Of a stretch of 64,000 nt of DNA, positions 1 through 7,810 are shown piece after piece. Origin of the DNA: Thalassotalea sp. LPB0316 (GTDB lineage: Bacteria; Pseudomonadota; Gammaproteobacteria; Enterobacterales; Alteromonadaceae). The DNA is taken from contig NZ_CP062946.1 in NCBI RefSeq assembly GCF_014898095.1, forward strand, positions 3,224,001-3,288,000, in the 5' to 3' direction. The notes under the pieces were generated by a model. It was not told where the DNA came from. It was given only the letters and a program-made list of their open reading frames with translations, and did no database searches. Both the position numbers and the translations under genes were made by a program. The first letter of the stretch is position 1; the number at the start of each line of letters is the position of its first letter.

Positions 1-63
1 CCCAAACGGGGGCCATTGCTCCTGTTGGGAGTGGTGCGTCCCCATCTCGCATGAGGATGCACT
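1..63 (+). promoter_or_regulatory. Double-hairpin leader of the DUF3150-like gene
   Basis: Two stems are visible. CCCAA (1-5) pairs with TTGGG (25-29). GTGCGTCC (34-41) pairs with GGATGCAC (55-62) over 8 bp with one G-T pair. The 3' arm of the second stem overlaps the Shine-Dalgarno GAGG (53-56) just before the ATG at 64. The same layout recurs before the genes at 1079, 1589 and 3328. The region may extend left of the window. Confidence 0.5.
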
Positions 64-1017
64 ATGAGTATTCAAACCCTCGACAAACTTTTGATTTGTC
101 ACATCGACTGTTCCATCTGGAGCGGTAGAAAAAAACTAAGGCCTGAAGATTTCAGACTAGCCAATGGCAGCCAACTTCCACCGAAGGATGTTGCCAGCTT
201 AGGGAGTAAAAAAATTTGCGACCCTGAGGCATTGGCGAACTTTGAAAGGCTTAAGAAAGAAGCGCAGCGCTTGTGTGAGCAAGTCGGTGTGCGGTTTTTA
301 GGTGGCTATGCCGTCCCTGAAGACCGAATTGATCAGATTGTTCCAGAGCTTGACCGTATAGGTCTGGAGTTTGCGCAGTGCAAGCAGTTGTTCTTGGACA
401 ACTATGATCAGGTGACGTTTGACTGGGTTGCAAAACACCCGGAATTTGCAGATGCAATCCGGCGTGCGCTGTCACCCATCGAAGACGTGGAACAACGGCT
501 TCAGTTCGATTATGCCATTTATCGAATGCAACCAGCTGAACAAGCTGGTGGCTTAGATGACAAGGTCAATGGTATGGGACACACCCTCTTTAGGGAGGTG
601 GCTCGTGATGCCAATGAACTGTTTGAGCGTTCCGTTGCAGGTAAGAATCAAATCAGCCAGCGAGCCCTTAATCCTCTCAAGCGATTAAGAGACAAGTTGG
701 ATGGTTTGTCATTCCTGGATCATCGAGTTCAGCCGATGGTTGAAGCGATGGACAATTTATTTGTTCGTCTGCCGAAGACCGGCCCTGTGACAGACAATCT
801 CTATCACGAACTGATGGCGACCATTTTAATTTTGTCTGATCCAGACAAGATGAGAATGCACGGTGAAGGTCAATTGGATATCAGACAACTGATGCCCAAA
901 CCTGAACCTAAACCCGCACAGCCAGTATCTGCTCAGGCAGATAACTTACGTGCAATACCACAACCAACCGTCAGACCAAACCTTGGTTCGACTGTACCAA
1001 ACTCATTTTATTTCTAA
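64..1017 (+). CDS. DUF3150-like conserved ICE protein
   Basis: A 317-aa soluble protein with no signal peptide or membrane segment. I recognise it as resembling the DUF3150 family, which sits beside CobS-like AAA ATPases and CobT-like VWA proteins in SXT/R391 ICEs and related plasmids. No biochemical function is established that I know of. The middle (about residues 60-260) is helix-rich and charged, and the last 45 residues are proline-rich and probably disordered. The start is supported by GAGG at 53-56. A CobS-type partner would be expected just left of the window, and a CobT-like VWA protein lies two genes downstream, so the group may form one chaperone-like module (inference). Confidence 0.7.
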   Translation: MSIQTLDKLLICHIDCSIWSGRKKLRPEDFRLANGSQLPPKDVASLGSKKICDPEALANFERLKKEAQRLCEQVGVRFLGGYAVPEDRIDQIVPELDRIGLEFAQCKQLFLDNYDQVTFDWVAKHPEFADAIRRALSPIEDVEQRLQFDYAIYRMQPAEQAGGLDDKVNGMGHTLFREVARDANELFERSVAGKNQISQRALNPLKRLRDKLDGLSFLDHRVQPMVEAMDNLFVRLPKTGPVTDNLYHELMATILILSDPDKMRMHGEGQLDIRQLMPKPEPKPAQPVSAQADNLRAIPQPTVRPNLGSTVPNSFYF

Positions 1018-1078
1018 CGTCCTTGAGGGCATGTTGCCCTGAAGGGCGCATGTCCTCTGAACTATGTAAGAGGAAATT
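1018..1078 (+). promoter_or_regulatory. Double-hairpin leader
   Basis: Stem 1 is AGGGCA (1026-1031) with TGCCCT (1035-1040), a perfect 6 bp around a 3-nt loop. Stem 2 is TCCTCT (1053-1058) with AGAGGA (1069-1074). AGAGGA is also the Shine-Dalgarno of the ATG at 1079, so the second stem would hide the ribosome site. Confidence 0.55.
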
Positions 1079-1519
1079 ATGCAATCAACCATCCATAACC
1101 CCAGCCAACTGAACCAGTTTGAACCGCATTTTCGTGGTGTGACTGATGCTGTTGAAAGTGAATTGATACCAGAAGTGGCGTGTTGTCGAACGTTAGTACA
1201 ACGGTCGTACTCAACACATAGTGTCGTGATCCCTAAGAACCCTGTGCTGATCGCAGATGCGGACGCACAAGGTGTTTGGTTATCAGCCATGGTATTTGTT
1301 CCAAACATGGCATTGCAGCAAGCCGCTCATGAGCGGGACTGGCTGCAATATCAACACGAGGTGTCTACTCAGTTACAAGACCAGTACGGTCTGACATTGG
1401 ATGACATCCTGAGTTTAGACCAGCTTAAAACGTCATTTGAACAGCACGAGAGTCCTGCTCAATTGGTGCCTTGGTTAGGTCAAAAATACGACCTGGATAA
1501 GCTAAAAGCACAGGTTTAA
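1079..1519 (+). CDS. Conserved ICE hypothetical protein
   Basis: A 146-aa protein I cannot assign to a family. It has no membrane segment or signal peptide, and two neighbouring cysteines near residues 35-36. The C-terminal third is charged and glutamine-rich and probably helical. It lies between the DUF3150-like gene and the CobT-like VWA gene, all on the same strand with gaps of 60-70 nt that each hold paired stems, so it is probably part of the same transcript. The start has a clear Shine-Dalgarno AGAGGA at 1069-1074. The function is unknown, and the context suggests a conserved accessory role in ICE biology rather than cargo. Confidence 0.6.
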   Translation: MQSTIHNPSQLNQFEPHFRGVTDAVESELIPEVACCRTLVQRSYSTHSVVIPKNPVLIADADAQGVWLSAMVFVPNMALQQAAHERDWLQYQHEVSTQLQDQYGLTLDDILSLDQLKTSFEQHESPAQLVPWLGQKYDLDKLKAQV

Positions 1520-1588
1520 ACATCCACATTCCCAGCGGGGAAACGCTCCCGCTGAGGGAGTATTCCCCCTAATGATTAGGAGACTCCC
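1520..1588 (+). promoter_or_regulatory. Double-hairpin leader
   Basis: Stem 1 is AGCGGG (1534-1539) with CCCGCT (1548-1553). The second structure is GGGAGT (1556-1561) with ACTCCC (1583-1588), enclosing CCTAA (1568-1572) with TTAGG (1576-1580). The Shine-Dalgarno AGGAG (1578-1582) lies within this fold and the ATG begins at 1589, directly after the outer stem. Confidence 0.55.
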
Positions 1589-3244
1589 ATGAATCATCCA
1601 TTAAAAAACGCACTGCCAATCGTTGCCGCCGCTTATGGCGAAAAGTTTGGTGTGAAGGTGCTTATTCAAGGACAAGATGCGTTTACCGATGGTGAGCGGA
1701 TTGTGATCCCAACAGCAAACCCAGACGACCCACACTATCAACAGATAGCTTGGGGTTATCTGGCTCATGAAGCAGCGCATATTCGGCATACTAATTTTGA
1801 CATGGTGCAGAAGGCGTCGTCCAAGCCGATCCGTAAGGCACTTCTCAATATCATTGAGGATGTTCGCATTGAAAACGAATTGGCAAAGGATTACCCCGGA
1901 ACCCGGCGCAGTATTTCGCAAGTGATTGAGTACATGGTGGACACACAGCAAATGTGTGTACCTGAACAGCTTGAGCCTGCATCTAACTTGCAAGCATGGT
2001 TGTTGTTCCGCTTGAGATGCCATTTTCTGGGCCAGAAAGCGCTGACGCCTTTGTATCAAGCAGTCGATGAAAGAGTGAGACAACTCTTTCCTGCCGCAGC
2101 GATGAGCCGGTTAAGCGCCATGCTGACAGCAGTGCCTAGCCTAGCGTCTACAGGTGAAGTGCTGAAACTTGTCGATGCCATCGTTGTCATGTTGGAAGAC
2201 GAATCTCGTCCACCACAGGATGAGTCGGATGCTGATAGCGGTAATGACATTGGACAAGATGCGAGTAATGACAGCAATAACAGTAGTGACAGTCAAACCC
2301 CGGAAGCAGACTCGTCTGCAATGGGGGATGCTGCTGAAACGGGGGATTCAGATAACTCTGATCAAGCTGACAATTTGCGACAAGCCTTAGAGGCCAGTGC
2401 CGCTCAGTTTGAACCCGATACCTTTGCCCAAGTGGCAGAAGTGTTGTCGGAACAAGCTGAAGGACATCAGGGTGTAACTCCACTCAGTTTGCCCCAAGCA
2501 GAGCAAGCTATGTTGGGTGATGAGGCCATCTTGACCTTATCGGCGTCTGAGTCCGCTCAAATTCGAGCCCGACTTAGGGGCATGGTTCAGTCCAGTCAGG
2601 ACAATCGGAATCATGCCAAAAGGCACGGTCTTCGAGTTGCAACCCATCGTCTTGCCGCTTCACAAGCAGGTGAGTCGAGATTGTTTATTCAAAGGCAACC
2701 TCGCATTGCGCCTAATGCTGCTGTGCACTTGCTGGTCGATATATCGGGTTCAATGGGTAAACCCATTGGCGAAGGTAATCGAAAGTACTTTCATGTTGCC
2801 AATGAAGCCGCTTTGGCTTTGGCCATGGCACTGGAAGGCATACCGGGTGTTGTACCTGCGGTCAGTTATTTTCCTGGTATTCATCAGGAAGTTTCTATCG
2901 CGTTATTGCCCAAGCAATCGGTTCGACATCGGGCCGCCTGTTTTGACCAAAAACCACGAGGTTGTACGCCTATGGCACAAGCGATGTGGTTTGCGGCAAA
3001 CAGTTTGTTAGCGCAAAAACAGAAGCGAAAGCTAATGATAGTGCTAACGGATGGTGACCCAGATGATTGGGCTGCCACGCATGACATTGTTGACCGGTGC
3101 AGACGCAGTGGCTTTGAGCTTCTGGGGATCGGGATTCAAACACGCAGTGTTGAGAAATTCTTTCCTCAAAGCATTGTGATTAATGACGTCAAAGATCTAA
3201 AGCGTGAGTTATTCGAAGTAACACAACAACTGTTAATTCAGTAA
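1589..3244 (+). CDS. CobT-like protein: HEXXH-type domain plus VWA domain
   Basis: A 551-aa protein. The N-terminal domain (about 1-200) carries HEAAH followed by IRH near residue 60, a gluzincin-like zinc-binding motif. A low-complexity Asp/Ser/Asn-rich linker spans about 205-265. The C-terminal von Willebrand A domain (about 375-551) has an intact MIDAS: DISGSMG, a later CTPM threonine, and TDGDPDD. This architecture matches the CobT-like VWA proteins of SXT/R391 ICEs, which are distant relatives of the cobaltochelatase CobT subunit. Cobalamin synthesis is not implied. By family knowledge a CobS-like MoxR ATPase partner is likely, and here it would lie left of the window. Whether the HEXXH motif is catalytic is unknown. 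Confidence 0.8.
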   Translation: MNHPLKNALPIVAAAYGEKFGVKVLIQGQDAFTDGERIVIPTANPDDPHYQQIAWGYLAHEAAHIRHTNFDMVQKASSKPIRKALLNIIEDVRIENELAKDYPGTRRSISQVIEYMVDTQQMCVPEQLEPASNLQAWLLFRLRCHFLGQKALTPLYQAVDERVRQLFPAAAMSRLSAMLTAVPSLASTGEVLKLVDAIVVMLEDESRPPQDESDADSGNDIGQDASNDSNNSSDSQTPEADSSAMGDAAETGDSDNSDQADNLRQALEASAAQFEPDTFAQVAEVLSEQAEGHQGVTPLSLPQAEQAMLGDEAILTLSASESAQIRARLRGMVQSSQDNRNHAKRHGLRVATHRLAASQAGESRLFIQRQPRIAPNAAVHLLVDISGSMGKPIGEGNRKYFHVANEAALALAMALEGIPGVVPAVSYFPGIHQEVSIALLPKQSVRHRAACFDQKPRGCTPMAQAMWFAANSLLAQKQKRKLMIVLTDGDPDDWAATHDIVDRCRRSGFELLGIGIQTRSVEKFFPQSIVINDVKDLKRELFEVTQQLLIQ

Positions 3245-3327
3245 CCACATCAATTTTACCACCCTGCGGGGACGATTCCGTCTCCGTCAGGGCATGGGTT
3301 CGTCTCCGCTTTTTTTTGGAGACTCCT
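3245..3327 (+). promoter_or_regulatory. Double-hairpin leader of radC-like gene
   Basis: Stem 1 is long: CCCTGCGGGGACG (3262-3274) pairs with CGTCTCCGTCAGGG (3279-3292) around loop ATTC, with one bulge and one G-T pair. Stem 2 is GTCTCC (3302-3307) with GGAGAC (3318-3323), whose 3' arm is the Shine-Dalgarno for the ATG at 3328. The T-run in the second loop (about 3310-3317) could also let the first stem act in transcription. Confidence 0.6.
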
Positions 3328-3825
3328 ATGAAAAACAGAAAGTTCTTAGCTGGCGAAGAAGCCGGTACTTACATCGTTCCTGAGCAAGTGACTGAAGCGG
3401 ATATCTTAGATATGGCGCTTAAACTTGCCCGTGGTCGATTGAGTAAAGGTCGCAAAATTGAACAGCCATCATCGGCGTTCTCATACCTGCAAACTCTGAT
3501 GCACGAGTATGAGCACGAAGTCTTTGGTGTACTGTTTCTTGATACAAAGCATCGCGTCATTCGATTTGAAGAGCTATTCAAAGGTACTTTAGATGCGGCG
3601 AGCGTGTATCCAAGGGAAGTAACAAAACGAGCGCTAGAACTTAATGCAGCAGCAGTGATACTGGTTCATAACCATCCATCGGGTGATCCTGAACCCAGTG
3701 AAGCTGATAAACGCATCACTCATCGACTCCGTGACGCCTTGTCACTTGTTGATATTCGAACGCTTGACCATGTCGTGGTCGCATCCGAGGGCTGCGTTTC
3801 GCTTGCCGAACGCGGTTATCTTTAA
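3328..3825 (+). CDS. radC: RadC-like JAB/MPN domain protein
   Basis: A 165-aa protein of the RadC/UPF0758 family. The JAMM-type metal motif HNHPSGDPEPSEAD is present, with the upstream conserved glutamate near FEELFKGT. The N-terminal helix-hairpin-helix region of chromosomal RadC is short or absent, as is usual for mobile-element copies. The family's role is unsettled. It is common on ICEs, plasmids and prophages, often near anti-restriction or recombination genes. I chose ATG 3328 over an in-frame TTG at 3316, because GGAG (3318-3321) is then a correctly spaced ribosome site. The stop overlaps the next start (TAATG). Confidence 0.85.
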   Translation: MKNRKFLAGEEAGTYIVPEQVTEADILDMALKLARGRLSKGRKIEQPSSAFSYLQTLMHEYEHEVFGVLFLDTKHRVIRFEELFKGTLDAASVYPREVTKRALELNAAAVILVHNHPSGDPEPSEADKRITHRLRDALSLVDIRTLDHVVVASEGCVSLAERGYL

Positions 3826-4166
3826 TGAATGGGCGCATTGCCCATTCTCCTTCATCACAAAAGCAGTCCCATCAACACACGTCATCACAGCTCGAATTTC
3901 TATTTGAGTTTGATGATGCCCCAGTCACTTGGTCTGACAGGGAAATCTGGCAGTTACGCGAAGGCATTCTTTTGGATGCGATCCGAGTATTGCTGGACGG
4001 TCGTGTCAGCACTCGGTTGCGCAAGGATGTGTTGTCGTGGATTCAAAATGACGAAATAGCGCCATTTTGCTTTCGTGTTTGCGCGATGGCTGCGGTTGTC
4101 GATCCTGATGTGCTTCGTGATTCCATCATGTGGCTATTAAGACGACATGATATCCAGCTTGACTAA
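3825..4166 (+). CDS. Small conserved ICE hypothetical protein
   Basis: A 113-aa protein of unknown function. The first 25 residues are rich in Ser, Gln and His and look disordered, and the rest is probably helical with several Trp and Arg residues. The start overlaps the radC stop by one base (TAATG), which indicates translational coupling. No known motif was recognised. An 11-bp perfect inverted repeat and a terminator-like hairpin follow it. Confidence 0.6.
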   Translation: MNGRIAHSPSSQKQSHQHTSSQLEFLFEFDDAPVTWSDREIWQLREGILLDAIRVLLDGRVSTRLRKDVLSWIQNDEIAPFCFRVCAMAAVVDPDVLRDSIMWLLRRHDIQLD

Positions 4167-4169
4167 CGT

Positions 4170-4200
4170 TCCTGCATTAACCAAACGGCTTAATGCAGGA
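4170..4200 (+). repeat. Perfect 11-bp inverted repeat
   Basis: TCCTGCATTAA (4170-4180) is the exact reverse complement of TTAATGCAGGA (4190-4200), with a 9-nt loop. It lies directly after the stop of the 113-aa gene and is the first stem of the two-stem leader of the primase-like gene. Confidence 0.7.
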
Positions 4201-4204
4201 CCCA

Positions 4205-4242
4205 AGCTGACTTTTACCACCAGTGGTAGGAGTCGGCTTTTT
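4205..4242 (+). terminator. Terminator-like hairpin or attenuator before the primase-like gene
   Basis: AGCTGACT (4205-4212) pairs with AGTCGGCT (4231-4238) and TACCAC (4215-4220) with GTGGTA (4223-4228), followed by five T. A strong AAGGAGG then precedes the ATG at 4258. As this sits inside a co-directional gene block, it may attenuate rather than end transcription. Confidence 0.55.
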
Positions 4243-4257
4243 ACTTAAGGAGGTTAT

Positions 4258-5331
4258 ATGGCGTTACCTTTACAGATTGAAACAGTGAGGCCATATCTTA
4301 ATGGCCAATGGCTTCAAATACTGGCGGCGTTGGTGCCAGAACTTGATGCCGCTATTGCTCGAAAAGGCCGTCATGTGGCTTGTCCTGTTCATGGCGGTCG
4401 TGATGGCTTTAGGCTGTTCAAAGATGCTGAATACACCGGTGGTGGCGTTTGTAATACCTGCGGTATCTTTCATGATGGCTTTGAACTGTTGTCTTGGATT
4501 AATGGGTGGAACTTTGCTCAGTCTATTGAAGCAATCGGCCAGGTTCTTGGTATTCAGCCCGGACAAATACAAGCACCTTCTCGGGCAATAACGCGTAACG
4601 CTGTTGATTGGAAGACTAGAAAGCAGAACGAGGACAAAGCGATTATCCATCGCTTGAATCAAACCTGGGGAGAAACGCTATCTCTTGCAGATACTCGTGC
4701 GCAACCAGTTTGGAACTACTTGCATCGTCGTGGCATTGTTACGCGGCTTCGTCCTGAATGGGATTCGGTGCTGAGGTTTCATCCAAACTTGCCTTACCAT
4801 GATGAAGATGGTCTGTTTATCGATAGCTACCCAGCGCTGCTAGGTAAAATCGTTACTCAGCAAGGGCGTTCGGCCACGTTCCATCGGATCTACCTAAGTG
4901 AAGATGGATTCAAAGCGCCGGTTGAAAAGCCTAAAAAGATGATGCCGATACCAAGTGACAGAACAATCACTGGTGGTGCCATTCCTATAGGTGAGCCTGG
5001 TGAAGTACTAGGTGTTTCTGAAGGTATAGAAACGGCCCTAGCGGTAACCAGAGCAACGGGGCAAACATGTTGGTCGGTTGTGAATGCAACGCTACTGGCT
5101 AGGTTTGAACCACCAAGTAATGTGAAAATGCTGTACATCTGGGCAGATCACGATCTCTCTGAGACCGGCCTGAATGCAGCGAATGAACTTAAGAAAAAAG
5201 CCTGGCAAAAAGGCATTCTGACACAAGTCTTGATCCCTCCGATACCAACGTCACTCGGTGTGAAAAGTTGGGATTGGAATGATGTGCTGAATGTTTACGG
5301 TGCCATGGGCTTTCCGAAAGTTCATATCTGA
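4258..5331 (+). CDS. TOPRIM/zinc-finger primase-like protein
   Basis: A 357-aa protein. The N-terminal zinc-ribbon (about 40-80) reads CPVHGGRDGFRLF followed by CNTCG, the pattern of P4-alpha/TraC-type primases. A TOPRIM domain (about 245-330) has SEGIETAL and the acidic WADHDLSETG. The helicase domain of P4 alpha protein is missing, so this is a stand-alone primase-like form, as is typical of ICE and plasmid copies. It may prime complementary-strand synthesis on transferred or replicating ICE DNA in the cytoplasm (inference). The start has a near-perfect AAGGAGG. A rho-independent terminator follows the stop. Confidence 0.8.
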   Translation: MALPLQIETVRPYLNGQWLQILAALVPELDAAIARKGRHVACPVHGGRDGFRLFKDAEYTGGGVCNTCGIFHDGFELLSWINGWNFAQSIEAIGQVLGIQPGQIQAPSRAITRNAVDWKTRKQNEDKAIIHRLNQTWGETLSLADTRAQPVWNYLHRRGIVTRLRPEWDSVLRFHPNLPYHDEDGLFIDSYPALLGKIVTQQGRSATFHRIYLSEDGFKAPVEKPKKMMPIPSDRTITGGAIPIGEPGEVLGVSEGIETALAVTRATGQTCWSVVNATLLARFEPPSNVKMLYIWADHDLSETGLNAANELKKKAWQKGILTQVLIPPIPTSLGVKSWDWNDVLNVYGAMGFPKVHI

Positions 5332-5334
5332 TCT

Positions 5335-5357
5335 AAGGGGCTTCGGCCCCTTTTTTT
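5335..5357 (+). terminator. Rho-independent terminator
   Basis: AGGGGC (5336-5341), a TTCG tetraloop and GCCCCT (5346-5351), then a run of seven T. It ends the primase-like gene transcript. Confidence 0.9.
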
Positions 5358-5420
5358 GCGCCTTGCATATTTGAAAAAACATGGAGAATGAAAAATAGAT
5401 AACCAATAGGAGAAACAAAC

Positions 5421-6119
5421 ATGATGGTATTAACCCTGTTAACAAAGCAGATTGATGGTGAGTTTACGGTTTACTGGAAGACCGGACTTCGAAGAGGTGG
5501 TGAGCTAAAGGTCGATTTAGGTGAGCAATACGACAAGCTACCTGAGCAGCAAAAGCCAATTGCAGCTGAGCTCTATGCGATTCACCACCTATTGTCAGTG
5601 AAAGAGGTGATGGGGAGTAACCGAAGTGGCAATGGCCTTCAAGTCCGGGTCAGTAAAGGAGCCATCAAAAAGTTACAGAAACAACGCTCAACTCAGCATT
5701 CACTTTACAGCCTGACTAGGTTTTTGCTCACTCGATACCTGGAAGCACAGATCTCGGTAGAGAAGCGGGACGATTGGCTCTCACATTCCTTCGAAGAATA
5801 CAGCGTCGATAATGCTACAGTGAGAGAAATCGATGAGGTCATCAACGTTCCGAACATTGGACCTGTCGTGGTGACTCGTCATGCACTGGAACGGTTTGTA
5901 GAACGGCTTTCAGACGGTGTACCTAAGCATCCTTGGAAGGCTTTGACTTCAAAGCTGACAAGTCCTGCACTAATTAAAGCTCAATTGCCAGAACGAGTAG
6001 CTATACATAAATTAAAAAAATATGCACAGCAGGCTGAATTCTGGCAGCTTGATGGCTGCAAGTTGCACTTCGTTATTGTGCCAAACGATTCGATAAAATC
6101 ATTGGTTACAGTATTCTGA
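5421..6119 (+). CDS. ICE hypothetical protein; C-terminus resembles small RNase-type DUF4258 domains
   Basis: A 232-aa soluble protein. ATG 5421 has AGGAGA at 5408-5413, and a second ATG follows immediately. The first 115 residues include VDLGEQYD and IAAELYAIHHLL, which faintly recall an RNase H-like fold (weak). The C-terminal 85 residues start with VVTRHALERFVER and end with LVTVF. That layout resembles DUF4258-like toxin/RNase folds, where HA..R...R opens the domain and a TVF/TVY strand closes it (by eye only). The gene has its own ribosome site after a terminator, so it may have its own promoter. It is probably part of the conserved ICE block that borders the cargo site. Confidence 0.5.
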   Translation: MMVLTLLTKQIDGEFTVYWKTGLRRGGELKVDLGEQYDKLPEQQKPIAAELYAIHHLLSVKEVMGSNRSGNGLQVRVSKGAIKKLQKQRSTQHSLYSLTRFLLTRYLEAQISVEKRDDWLSHSFEEYSVDNATVREIDEVINVPNIGPVVVTRHALERFVERLSDGVPKHPWKALTSKLTSPALIKAQLPERVAIHKLKKYAQQAEFWQLDGCKLHFVIVPNDSIKSLVTVF

Positions 6120-6209
6120 GTTTAATAAACGAGTGAAATTTTCTCTACGAGTAAAAGTACAAGTACAAGTACAGATTGAACCAGAGTGCCCAAAGTGCAA
6201 TTGTACCTG
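6120..6209. other. Gap at left edge of the cargo cassette
   Basis: About 90 bp between two convergent genes. It contains a short tandem of GTACAA units (about 6157-6173) and no clear terminator. It is the probable left boundary of the inserted cargo. Confidence 0.35.
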
Positions 6210-7247
6210 TTATCTGAATTTTTTAGCGGAGCGAGCTTTTTCCTGAACTGAGTTAACCATCTTAGTAAATGCACGATCTTTCGCTCTTCGTTCCGCTAAG
6301 GTCGCACTATTGTGTGCGTCTTCGCGCAACAGCTTTTTGTAATTAGCTAACCGTCTTGAAGATAGCTCACCGTTCTCCACGGCCTTTCTGACCGCGCAAT
6401 TCGGTTCGTTCTCATGCTGGCAGTCACTAAATCGACATTGAGAGGCAAGTGATTCAATATCGGCAAAGGTAAGTTGAATACCTTCTTTTACATCACTAAG
6501 TTGTAGCTCTCGCATTCCAGGAGTATCCATCAAAAGGCCTCCTTTTGGTAACCATTTGATGGCCCGATAGGTGGTGGTATGGCGACCTTTGCTATCTTGT
6601 TCTCTAATGCTCCCAGTTTCCATTTCATTGTGGCCAAGTAAGCCATTTACTAGCGTCGATTTTCCAACACCAGAGGAGCCCAGAAAGGCAATCGTCTTGC
6701 CTTTCTGGCAGTAGGTTTCAAGTACAGAAACATCTTGAGGATCCAATGCGTTGATGCAATGAACACTTAGTAAGAGATCAAGTTTTTGGACTTGTTCTCG
6801 AACATCATCAACATTGCGACATAAATCTGCTTTTGTAAGTACAATAACGGGTGCAACACCTGCATCATTGGCCAGTGCTAAATAACGCTCAATTCGATTT
6901 AAACTAAAATCATCATTTAACGAGCTGACGATTAAGACCGTGTCAATATTTGCAGCAATGAGCTGACGTTTGATGGCACTGCCTGCGGCCTTTCGTTGAA
7001 ACAATGACTGTCGTTCAAGTACGCGAAGTACTCGTTCTTGATCGAATACAACCCAATCTCCCACGCAAACGGAATCGATTTTGGGTGGAAGGTTAAATCG
7101 TAATGTCCCATTGGTACTCATCAGTACTACGTCTGATTTATGATGTTCGACGATTCGACCAAGCGAGCAACTCTCTAGCTCTTCCAACGTAAGTTGCTGT
7201 TGAAAGAATGGGCGCATACCTAAATCAGTCAATGAAAAAGTGTGCAT
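6210..7247 (-). CDS. RsgA-family ribosome-associated GTPase, ICE cargo copy
   Basis: A 345-aa protein with the circularly permuted GTPase order of RsgA/YjeQ: an N-terminal OB-like region (about 25-90), G4 LTKADLC, then G1 GSSGVGKS, then G3 DTPGMREL. The C-terminal zinc motif is intact (CRFSDCQHENEPNC), followed by a basic tail. RsgA works in late 30S subunit maturation and is normally a single chromosomal gene, so this copy on an ICE is an extra paralogue. It is the last gene of a tight minus-strand operon. Its start is 9 bp after the GNAT stop, and AGGA in that gap is the ribosome site. It could be a stress- or drug-tolerant version of the chromosomal enzyme (inference). Confidence 0.9.
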   Translation of the reverse strand: MHTFSLTDLGMRPFFQQQLTLEELESCSLGRIVEHHKSDVVLMSTNGTLRFNLPPKIDSVCVGDWVVFDQERVLRVLERQSLFQRKAAGSAIKRQLIAANIDTVLIVSSLNDDFSLNRIERYLALANDAGVAPVIVLTKADLCRNVDDVREQVQKLDLLLSVHCINALDPQDVSVLETYCQKGKTIAFLGSSGVGKSTLVNGLLGHNEMETGSIREQDSKGRHTTTYRAIKWLPKGGLLMDTPGMRELQLSDVKEGIQLTFADIESLASQCRFSDCQHENEPNCAVRKAVENGELSSRRLANYKKLLREDAHNSATLAERRAKDRAFTKMVNSVQEKARSAKKFR

Positions 7248-7256
7248 CAGTTTGTC

Positions 7257-7799
7257 CTACCAAAGATCAGGGCTATCAAGGGGAGATAAGCAGGTTGGTG
7301 TCCCCTCTATTGGTGCTATGTTTCCACCAAGCATTGATTGTGCAATCCAACCTTCGGGGTATGACAGTGTAAAGGGGGCTTTGAGTACATCTTCGCTGAT
7401 CGGAGCAAAGCCTGTCTTGGAGTAAAAATTAATATCGCCGTATGTGGCTACCACAGATACGCCAGCGTTTCTGAGAGTCTCAAATCCAAAATTGATCAGT
7501 GCTTGTCCAATCCCTTTCCCATGGCAGTCTGTCGCAACTGCAACGGGTGACAAGATAAATACGCTTTCACCCTTTGGAAAGGAAAGCTTTGAAAAAATGA
7601 TGCCACCAACGATGCGAGCGTCGTCATCTTGAGCGATAAATACATAAAGATCGCCGTCTTTGGTAGGCAAGGTTAAGAAATCATCAACAAGTTTGGCGAT
7701 TAAAGCGCCTTCGTTTTCACCTTCCGAGTCTGTAAATGTCTTTTTGAACAGTGCGATTAATTCGTTTTTTTGTTCAGGTTTATAATGTGAATAATTCAT
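7257..7799 (-). CDS. GNAT-family N-acetyltransferase, ICE cargo
   Basis: A 180-aa protein. The acetyl-CoA-binding motif A is clear: LSPVAVATDCHGKGIGQALI near residues 85-105, followed by a strand ending in GDINFYSKTGFAPIS, as in YhbS-like acetyltransferases. The substrate is not predictable from sequence; amines on small molecules, antibiotics or proteins are all possible. The middle gene of a three-gene operon, it lies 11 bp downstream of the MerR-methyltransferase gene and 9 bp upstream of the rsgA-like gene. Confidence 0.85.
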   Translation of the reverse strand: MNYSHYKPEQKNELIALFKKTFTDSEGENEGALIAKLVDDFLTLPTKDGDLYVFIAQDDDARIVGGIIFSKLSFPKGESVFILSPVAVATDCHGKGIGQALINFGFETLRNAGVSVVATYGDINFYSKTGFAPISEDVLKAPFTLSYPEGWIAQSMLGGNIAPIEGTPTCLSPLDSPDLW

Positions 7800-7810
7800 C
7801 TCAATATCTC

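Noticed and set aside
1601..2083. 160-aa minus-strand open frame within the CobT-like gene
   Set aside because: Lies wholly antisense to a gene with clear VWA and HEXXH motifs; its own product has no recognisable features.
1589..3244. Cobaltochelatase CobT and cobalamin synthesis
   Set aside because: Resemblance is to the VWA/AAA partner architecture only; the genes around it are ICE genes, not cobalamin genes.
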